DNA of 10,842 bases from an uncultured Actinomycetes bacterium (GTDB lineage: Bacteria > Actinomycetota > Thermoleophilia > Solirubrobacterales > 70-9): the NCBI GenBank assembly GCA_946479725.1, contig CAMLHB010000067.1:1-10842 (forward strand), in the 5' to 3' direction. Below the pieces are notes generated by a model. That model was not told where the DNA came from and ran no database searches. It saw nothing but the letters and a program-made list of their open reading frames with translations. Below, piece by piece: positions 6,601 through 10,842 of the stretch (its first letter is position 1; each line of letters begins with the position of its first letter). Position numbers and translations under genes: made by a program.

Positions 6601-8036
6601 GGCGCTACCAGCCCGAACTGATCGTCGACCGGGCTGACCGCTTCTGGCCGGTGCCGTTCAGCACGGTCTTTTCCTTCCGCGACCGCCGCGCCTCGATCTG
6701 CCGCCGCGTCGCCGGCGGCGGTGGGGGTTGCCTGCGGCTCGGTACCCCGGGGCAGTTCCCCTGGAGCGGGGGAGAAGGGGAGTCGCTCGAGTACCCGGCC
6801 GCCGACAACGACGTCGACGCCCAGCACGACCAGATGGTCGCGGCGCTGGGGGGCGCCGATCCGGAGGCGACCGCCGCCGAGTACTACCTGGTGCACCGCC
6901 GGGGTCATGGACCGATCACGATCCAGTACTGGTTCTTCTACCCCTTCAACTACCAGCCGGTCGGCGGCGGCATCGCCGAGGGGGGCTTCCACGAGGGCGA
7001 CTTCGAGTCGATCGGGGTCCTCCTCTCCGCCGACAAGGAACCGCGCTACGTCTGGATGAACCGCCACAACGAAGAGGGCCGCGCCTTCCCCTGGGACGAC
7101 GAAGCGCTGAGCCGGATCGAAGAACACCCGCGCGTCTTCGCCGCCCGCGGCAGCCACGCCACCTACGAGAACTGCGAAGGCCAGGTGCGCCCGCTCGACG
7201 TCAAGGGACTGATCGACGACCACCCGACCTGCGACCCGGCCCGGCAGCTGCACCTGCTGCCGGGGGTGACGCCGCTGATCGACCTCTCGCGGGTGGGGTG
7301 GGCCTGCTGGCACGGCCTGCTCGGCCACCGCAACGGCGGCCGTGGCGTCTATGAAGGCAGCAACAAGTTCCTCATCGCCGATGCGCCGGAAAGCCCGCTC
7401 TGGCAGCAGAAGTACGGCGGCGAAAAGGTCGAACCGTGCCGCGGCGTCCCCGACCCCGGCGGCCGCGATGGCCGCGGTGAAGAAGTGGTCGAGGAGAGCA
7501 CCAAAGTGCCGGCGCGGCTGCGCAGGAACTCGAGCCCCCTGGAGAAGGCGATCGACCAGTGCTCCGACTGGGAAAAGCCGGCGACGAGCGGCATCTACAT
7601 GGTCGCCTGCAGCCAGGCGGATCTCGATCGGTACGTGAACAGCGGGCTCGAAGACCCCGGCGATGACAAGTTGAGGATCGAGGCGCTCGAATCCGAGCCG
7701 CCTGGCGAGCCTGTCTCGATCCCGGCGGTGCGGCGCAACCGCAGCGGCACTTACCTCGGCGACTGGACGATCACCGCCGCACAGAAGACCGAGGTCTCCG
7801 TCTTCGCCTCCTGTCCGAACGCCGGCAAGATCATCGTCGGCCGCTTCAAGGAAGTGGAAATCGAACCGGGGGCGGAACTGTCGGTCAACGACCACGGCCC
7901 CGGCGGGGTCTGGGTGCTCGAAGACGCCGGCGGCGCCCCGGTCGGCGAAACGCTCCCCTTCACGACCAAAGCCAAGGAGGGCCTGCTGGTCCCGAAAGCG
8001 CCGGTCCCGGGTACCTTCCTGTCCTGCAGTCGCTAG
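3696..8036 (+). CDS. Giant envelope protein: SGNH hydrolase, ~10 TM helices, Vps62-like domain
   Basis: The product has 1446 residues. A signal peptide (MLRRHRLLVG, then a hydrophobic core to about 28) leads to a small module with a Ca-loop-like DANGDGKIDD (45-54). An SGNH/GDSL hydrolase domain (about 134-424) has VALGDSVASGEG with nucleophile S143, LSIGANDV with N256, and TLHPNEAG with H402; eight cysteines (77-377) suit a secreted SEST-like esterase. After an acidic linker there are about ten helices (478-503, 530-555, 584-605, 619-635, 642-660, 708-724, 732-750, 769-788, 790-812, 818-840). The most basic loops (504-529, 606-618, 661-706) fall inside, which places both ends outside. Residues 850-915 look beta-rich. 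Residues 960-1230 resemble Vps62 (PF06101): YQPELIVDRADRFWPV, IQYWFFYPFNY, HEGDFESIGV, ARGSHATYEN. The tail (1270-1446) is unassigned. Lipid- or glycan-ester hydrolysis at the cell surface is inferred. Confidence 0.85.
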   Translation: MLRRHRLLVGLLGALALLGGLASSAVAVVAPTAMGWTVIDRYGGDANGDGKIDDGSVLQPADLNTFAVRVLPSSAICAELKRATWRVDGEAAEPLLLEEGESCGAVFHVKGEGEHLIKVLARNRAEVARVEVDDTLIVALGDSVASGEGNPEAPPGAGHRWLDTPCHRSAAAGFQQAANQLGKVDRRRSITFVSLACSGARIDQGLLERYAGIQPARGGAAYLPQVDRLRELAGRRQAGDPDEPAVDAILLSIGANDVRFSGVVKQCLLPGECQVAQKGGLDSRLAALSGNYDELGGALGEAAPGSPVFITEYFDPTHDEFGRFCKHGPLATSQAEVEWAYEELLQPLNRKIKAAAERNGWQEVGGIAADFGPHGYCTGKHRRWVRTLPEALGMDNLDGTLHPNEAGQQAIARRVAGPLAAALDFQAPAPAPGAEEGEEGLPSLKTLGGWVAAGVLAPYAVVAGAVLKPDPDSTWRRVLALWLALPLLIALLLLVGRALMLLRATWPVDPTRARRAPPQLRSRRVQLSTRNLVLIALGIAVAFAATVVAAGLVGRAILWLRFWSARLPADQAVNSVSTSELVSTGAVALAIFVGLGLAAAALAWLLDAKGREVRTTRRGLVAIGLAELLATIWIGDFRTHQAVQIFLGLLAAALLLHYLVDRLLEWRHRNDPMRTGSTEPQGKRVWECLKGRVRDYFQSEERLDARIYRLVPFLFLAIALYFAFRAEGVDRTLLVLVPYAIAAILFAAPGGFAAPGVRWKADKLDSLLLPRVSLAITGFAIVFVLLVRDELWLAGVAVTAVLLGLLCLAVAAASGERFAPYGLAVLASVPLFAGAAAFLHGLDSPELQPVAVVLANGEAVCGAYVGESDGQLWLAHLQLDQRASVHRPQRGAIAPLNVEDVEAKALGPLEPVDLVDPRAIELRNRLLDDRGNEKPENRAPSCAPTPGMKASMAGDEQPLPSDWQRRLARRYQPELIVDRADRFWPVPFSTVFSFRDRRASICRRVAGGGGGCLRLGTPGQFPWSGGEGESLEYPAADNDVDAQHDQMVAALGGADPEATAAEYYLVHRRGHGPITIQYWFFYPFNYQPVGGGIAEGGFHEGDFESIGVLLSADKEPRYVWMNRHNEEGRAFPWDDEALSRIEEHPRVFAARGSHATYENCEGQVRPLDVKGLIDDHPTCDPARQLHLLPGVTPLIDLSRVGWACWHGLLGHRNGGRGVYEGSNKFLIADAPESPLWQQKYGGEKVEPCRGVPDPGGRDGRGEEVVEESTKVPARLRRNSSPLEKAIDQCSDWEKPATSGIYMVACSQADLDRYVNSGLEDPGDDKLRIEALESEPPGEPVSIPAVRRNRSGTYLGDWTITAAQKTEVSVFASCPNAGKIIVGRFKEVEIEPGAELSVNDHGPGGVWVLEDAGGAPVGETLPFTTKAKEGLLVPKAPVPGTFLSCSR

Positions 8037-8611
8037 AAGCGGGCCGAGGCCGGGCAGATGTCGAGGCCGTCGGCGAGGGCGAAGAAGGCGACGGCGAAGG
8101 GGCTGGAGGCGGTCGCCTCGCGCAGTTGCGCCCAGTCGATCTGCTCGCGCAAGGAGCGGGTGATGAGGATCAGGTCGCCGTAGTCGACGCTGTGCTCGTC
8201 GAGCGCCATCAGCTTGGTGATGAGGACGTCGTTGAGGTCCATCACGTGGGTCTGCATCGCCATCACGCTCAGCTCTTCGCCGCGGGCGAGCACCTCGTCG
8301 TCGATCGTCATCCCCGAGGGTTCGAAGATCAGGTCGACGAGGATCTCGCCGTCGTAGGCCTTCAGCAGCCACTGCTCGGGCGGCGACTCCGGCCGCATCC
8401 CGGCCTCGGCCAGCGCCGCCTGCGCTCGCTCGGCGTCCTCGGGCTTGACCATCAGGTCGATGTCGTTGCTGGAGGGCGGGCCGCCGCGCGCCCAGCAGCC
8501 GAGCCCGCCGCCGAGCAGGTAGGGGATGCCCTGCCCCTCCAGCGCCGCGACCGAGCGCTTCAGGCTCTCGGTCAGCTCCTCGGCGACCTCGCTCTTGCCC
8601 AGGTTCTCCAC
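8033..8611 (-). CDS. Nucleotidyltransferase-fold protein (NTase superfamily)
   Basis: This 192-aa protein has a Pol-beta-like minimal nucleotidyltransferase signature: a helix (9-26), then YLLGGGLGCWARG (31-43), then SSNDIDLMV (47-55) with metal-binding D50 and D52, and a third acidic strand LVDLIF with D93. The C-terminal half is helical (DVLITKLMALDEHSVDYGDL, 128-147). Such proteins transfer NMP groups or act as antitoxin- or resistance-type NTases; the substrate is unknown. Two adjacent GTGs (8614, 8611) are possible; 8611 is preferred because AAAGG (8622-8618) then has a 6-base gap. The frame stays open far upstream, but that part is antisense to the phosphoesterase and looks non-coding. 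Its stop overlaps the stop of the giant gene. It is divergent from the metallophosphoesterase, a combination I recall from other actinobacteria but cannot verify here. Confidence 0.8.
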   Translation of the reverse strand: MENLGKSEVAEELTESLKRSVAALEGQGIPYLLGGGLGCWARGGPPSSNDIDLMVKPEDAERAQAALAEAGMRPESPPEQWLLKAYDGEILVDLIFEPSGMTIDDEVLARGEELSVMAMQTHVMDLNDVLITKLMALDEHSVDYGDLILITRSLREQIDWAQLREATASSPFAVAFFALADGLDICPASARF

Positions 8612-8677
8612 CACGCCCCTTTCGGTGCCCCGTCCACGCCTCCGATAAACGCGGGGCGGGGCGGGTAGGGGAGCGGG
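8612..8677. promoter_or_regulatory. Divergent promoter region between NTase and phosphoesterase
   Basis: The 66 bp between the two divergent starts must hold both promoters if each gene has its own. It contains GATAAA at 8644-8649, a possible -10 for the plus-strand gene, whose complement TTTATC is available to the minus strand. A G-rich iterated stretch, GCGGGGCGGGGCGGG (8651-8665), follows. AGGGGAG (8667-8673) is the ribosome site for GTG 8678. The boundaries of the promoters cannot be fixed by eye. Confidence 0.4.
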
Positions 8678-9439
8678 GTGACTTCTTCCTCCGCAACCGC
8701 GCGGCTGCGGGTCGCGGCCACCGGGGACATCCACTGCCGCGACTCCAACCGGGAGGCGATCGTCTCCTCCTTCGCGGCCCTCGGCGACGAGGTCGACCTC
8801 GTCCTCGTCGCCGGCGACCTGACCAGCCACGGCCGCCTCGACGAGGCGGAAATCCTCTGCGCGGCGGCGGCCGAGACCGAGGCGCCCGTCTACGCGGTGC
8901 TCGGCAACCACGACTGGCACGCCGACGAAGCCGAGGCGATCCTCGGGCGCCTGGAGGCGGGCGGCGTCCACATGCTCGACCGCGGCGCCGCCGTCTGCGG
9001 GGTCGGCGAGGTCGAGGTTGGGATCGTCGGCGTCAAGGGCTTCGTCGGCGGCTTCGCGCCGCGCCACCTGCCGGACTTCGGGGAGCCCTCGCTGCGCGCC
9101 GTCTACGCCGAGACCACGGCGGAAGTGGAAGCGCTCGACCAGGGGCTGCGTGAGGTCGCGACCTGCCCGCTGCGGATCGTCCTCCTCCACTACTCGCCGG
9201 CCGAAGAAACGCTGGAGGGGGAGCCGCGGGAGATCTGGGTCTTCCTCGGCTCCGATCGCCTGGCGGCGCCGATCCTCGAGCACGGCCCCGACCTCGTCCT
9301 CCACGGACACGCGCACGCGGGCTCGCCTGACGGGACGATCGGCGAGACCCCGGTCCACAACGTCTCCCAGCCCGTGCTCGAGGCCGACTTCCGCTTCTTC
9401 GAGCTCGACGCCAGCCGGGCCCACAGCCCGATTCCGTAG
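8678..9439 (+). CDS. Calcineurin-like metallophosphoesterase
   Basis: This 253-aa soluble, probably cytosolic binuclear metal phosphoesterase has the full motif set: GDIHC (D17, H19), GDLTSHG (D47), GNHDW (N77, H78), LLHYSP (H171) and LHGHAHAG (H209, H211). These ligate two divalent metals in phosphatases, phosphodiesterases and nucleotidases of the family. GTG at 8678 is preferred: AGGGGAG lies 4 bases upstream and the first core strand (LRVAATGD) starts at residue 10. The length is typical. An insert at about 120-150 (KGFVGGFAPRHLPDF) between the core motifs may shape specificity. It is divergently paired with the nucleotidyltransferase-fold gene, so it may hydrolyse a product or adduct made by that enzyme (inference). 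Its TAG stop is immediately followed by the stop of the convergent lipoprotein gene. Confidence 0.9.
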   Translation: MTSSSATARLRVAATGDIHCRDSNREAIVSSFAALGDEVDLVLVAGDLTSHGRLDEAEILCAAAAETEAPVYAVLGNHDWHADEAEAILGRLEAGGVHMLDRGAAVCGVGEVEVGIVGVKGFVGGFAPRHLPDFGEPSLRAVYAETTAEVEALDQGLREVATCPLRIVLLHYSPAEETLEGEPREIWVFLGSDRLAAPILEHGPDLVLHGHAHAGSPDGTIGETPVHNVSQPVLEADFRFFELDASRAHSPIP

Positions 9440-10648
9440 CTAGCGCGGCTCGAGGCCGATCAGGTCGTAGTAGCCGACGAGGTAGAGCTCTTTGCCGTCG
9501 GAGACCATCGGCGTGTAGCCGGCCTGCTTGATGTGGAAGGTGCGCTTGTGGGTGCGGACGTCGAAGCCGCTGGTTTCCCGGGTCTTGAAGCTGGAGGTGT
9601 AGGCGGTGTGGCCGATCACGGTGGCGGTGCCGGGGATCGGGCCGCCGACGTCGCGGTGCCAGCGCTCCTTGCCGGTGCGGGCGTCGAGGGCGAAGAAGCG
9701 GCCGTTTTCGGCGCCGATGTAGACGGTCGGCGGGGTGCCGGGTACCTGGGCGACGGCGGGGGAGCCGTAGACCGCGCCGCCGGTGTCGAAGTGCCAGGCG
9801 ACCTTGCCGCTGCGCTCGTCGAAGGCGTAGACGGTGCCGTCGTCGCGGCCGGCGTAGACCTTGCCGAAGGCGACCGCGGGGGAGGAGAAGAAGCCGCCGC
9901 GGCCGAACGGCGGCACCTTGCTCGTGTTGCTGCGCCAGGCGAGCTTGCCGCTCTTGGCGTCGAGGGCGAACATGCTGCTCTGGTAGTCGGCGAAGAAGAC
10001 CTTGCCGTCGTCGTAGCTGGGGCTGGCTTTGATCGCCCCCGGCGCGTTGAAGCTCCACAGCGTCCTGCCGCTCTTCGCGTCGAGGGCGAGCAGGTTGGTG
10101 GTGTCGGTGCCGAGGTAGAGCCGGCCGTCGACCGCCAGCGGCGAGGATTCGAGGTGACCGCCAAGCCGCCGCACCCAGAGCTTCTTCCCGGTCTTCGCAT
10201 CCCCGGCGGCGAGGTTCCCGGTCAGGAACGCCCCGTAGACGACCCCGTCGTAGTAGACCGGCGCGGTGACGAAGTTCGGCTTCCCCTTGTCGCTCGGCCG
10301 CACATTCAATTCCCACAACACCTTGCGATCCTGCAGCCGCACCGCTTTCCCGTTCCCGTACTTGTTGATCACATAGGCGACCCCACCATGGATGGCGGGC
10401 GGGAACTCGAGCAGCGCATGCGTGTTGATCGACCACGCCTGCCTCAGCGGCGGATCCAGCGCCTTCTCCTCCGCCGGCAGGTAATGCGTCCGCTGCGGCA
10501 CCCGCCCGAAGATCGGCCAGTCGACGTAGGGGGCACCGGTGGCGGCAGGGCTGCCTGCGCCCGAGGCAGAGTCGCCGTCGGAGTCACCGCAGCCGATGAG
10601 CCCCAGGGCAAGGGCAAGAGCGGCGAGCATCGAGAGAGCAACGCGCAT
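9440..10648 (-). CDS. PQQ-type beta-propeller lipoprotein
   Basis: The product has 402 residues. An N-terminal Sec signal ends in a lipobox L17-I18-G19-C20, followed by a Ser/Gly/Asp-rich tether, so it is anchored on the outer face of the membrane. From about 40 (YVDWPIFGRVPQRTHYLP) onward there are some seven to eight blade repeats of the form VYA-x-D-x-TGK-xx-W. Examples are FALDAKSGKLAW, VYAFDERSGKVAW and FFALDARTGKERW, as in PQQ_2 / BamB-like propellers. No quinoprotein dehydrogenase active site is evident, so a scaffolding or binding role is more likely than catalysis. ATG 10648 is chosen because GAGAGGGG lies just before it; an in-frame ATG at 10660 would add four residues and has no ribosome site. 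The gene follows tRNA-Gly on the same strand. Confidence 0.9.
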   Translation of the reverse strand: MRVALSMLAALALALGLIGCGDSDGDSASGAGSPAATGAPYVDWPIFGRVPQRTHYLPAEEKALDPPLRQAWSINTHALLEFPPAIHGGVAYVINKYGNGKAVRLQDRKVLWELNVRPSDKGKPNFVTAPVYYDGVVYGAFLTGNLAAGDAKTGKKLWVRRLGGHLESSPLAVDGRLYLGTDTTNLLALDAKSGRTLWSFNAPGAIKASPSYDDGKVFFADYQSSMFALDAKSGKLAWRSNTSKVPPFGRGGFFSSPAVAFGKVYAGRDDGTVYAFDERSGKVAWHFDTGGAVYGSPAVAQVPGTPPTVYIGAENGRFFALDARTGKERWHRDVGGPIPGTATVIGHTAYTSSFKTRETSGFDVRTHKRTFHIKQAGYTPMVSDGKELYLVGYYDLIGLEPR

Positions 10649-10650
10649 CG

Positions 10651-10658
10651 CCCCTCTC
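10651..10658 (-). promoter_or_regulatory. Ribosome binding site of the lipoprotein gene
   Basis: On the minus strand GAGAGGGG precedes ATG 10648 by two bases (four to five if the AGAGG core is used). It lies inside the four codons that would be added by starting at ATG 10660, which argues for the inner start. Confidence 0.45.
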
Positions 10659-10689
10659 ATCGGCAGAGGCGCAAGGCGCTTTAGAAGAA

Positions 10690-10760
10690 AGCGGCGGACG
10701 AGAATCGAACTCGCGTCTCCAGTTTGGAAGACTGGGGCTCTACCGTTGAGCTACCGCCGC
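10690..10760 (-). tRNA. tRNA-Gly (anticodon UCC)
   Basis: The 71-nt gene folds as a full cloverleaf on the minus strand. Acceptor GCGGCGG pairs with CCGCCGC over seven bp. The D-stem is GCTC/GAGC, the anticodon stem CCAGT/ACTGG with loop CTTCCAA (anticodon TCC, plus-strand 10726-10728), and the T arm has a TTCGATT loop with one G-U pair in the stem. The discriminator is U and no CCA is encoded (TTC follows), so CCA must be added after transcription. UCC reads GGA and, by wobble, GGG glycine codons. Confidence 0.96.
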
Positions 10761-10842
10761 GCGGTGGAAGCCGCCCCGCTTTGCAGTGCGGCGACGGTGA
10801 CAGTTTGCACAAACCACCTCGCACTTTGCAATCTCGTCGAGG
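10761..10842. other. Region upstream of tRNA-Gly with repeated TTTGCA
   Basis: These 82 bp upstream of the minus-strand tRNA contain no coding signal up to the window edge. TTTGCA occurs three times (10780-10785, 10804-10809, 10825-10830), and GTTTG-CA-CAAAC (10803-10814) is an inverted repeat. The tRNA promoter should lie here, but I cannot assign confident -35 and -10 boxes. Confidence 0.4.

Noticed and set aside
8651..8665. GCGGGGCGGGGCGGG as a G-quadruplex or repeat element
   Set aside because: It has G-runs but is short and lies next to a ribosome site in a GC-rich genome; not enough to call a structure.
6471..8696. Long minus-strand open frame (about 740 codons) opposite the giant gene and the NTase
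   Set aside because: It is antisense to the well-supported Vps62-like coding sequence, rich in Arg/Ala/Gly/Asp without any recognisable motif, as expected for shadow frames at this GC content.
8612..9424. Upstream extension of the NTase frame through the phosphoesterase
   Set aside because: The frame is open but lies antisense to a gene with all metallophosphoesterase motifs; the NTase domain begins right after the GTG pair with a ribosome site.
9533..10684. 383-codon plus-strand open frame opposite the propeller lipoprotein
   Set aside because: Composition is repetitive because it mirrors the propeller repeats; no motif, and the minus frame has a lipobox and clear blades.

Overview
This GC-rich chromosomal window (most third codon positions are G or C) looks like a high-GC actinobacterium. 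Thermoleophilia/Solirubrobacterales is my best guess, from the style of the histidine kinase N-terminus and of the beta-propeller lipoprotein; no marker gene proves it. There is no integrase, transposase, IS element, CRISPR array or phage gene. The content is envelope, metal-transport and signalling genes plus one tRNA, and no gap between genes exceeds 300 bases.

Layout. At 3-572 is the 3' end of a membrane protein (COG4705-like last helix) that continues without a stop into a soluble alpha/beta, universal-stress-like domain. A 91-bp gap holds a perfect 14-bp palindrome of DtxR/MntR-box character directly before a ZIP-family metal transporter (664-1512), which ends in a probable intrinsic terminator. 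Next comes a two-component pair, an OmpR/PhoB-type response regulator (1573-2253) and a histidine kinase whose best start is a CTG overlapping the regulator's stop codon. It is followed 54 bp later on the same strand by a giant gene (3696-8036, 1446 aa) encoding a three-part envelope protein: signal peptide, secreted SGNH/GDSL hydrolase domain, about ten membrane helices, then a large second extracytoplasmic part resembling Vps62 (PF06101). This is the most unusual item here.

Convergent to it, with overlapping stop codons, is a small nucleotidyltransferase-fold protein (8033-8611, minus). It is divergent from a calcineurin-like metallophosphoesterase (8678-9439, plus). The phosphoesterase in turn abuts, stop codon to stop codon, a PQQ-type beta-propeller lipoprotein (9440-10648, minus). 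A tRNA-Gly(UCC) lies just upstream of the lipoprotein on the same strand and may share its transcript.

How they may work together. The ZIP gene with its operator-like palindrome reads as a self-contained metal-uptake unit. The two-component system and the SGNH/Vps62 protein may form one transcription unit in which envelope sensing controls envelope lipid or glycan remodelling; this is inferred from gene order only. The nucleotidyltransferase/phosphoesterase pair shares one 66-bp divergent promoter region and may act on a common nucleotide or nucleotidylated substrate, also an inference.
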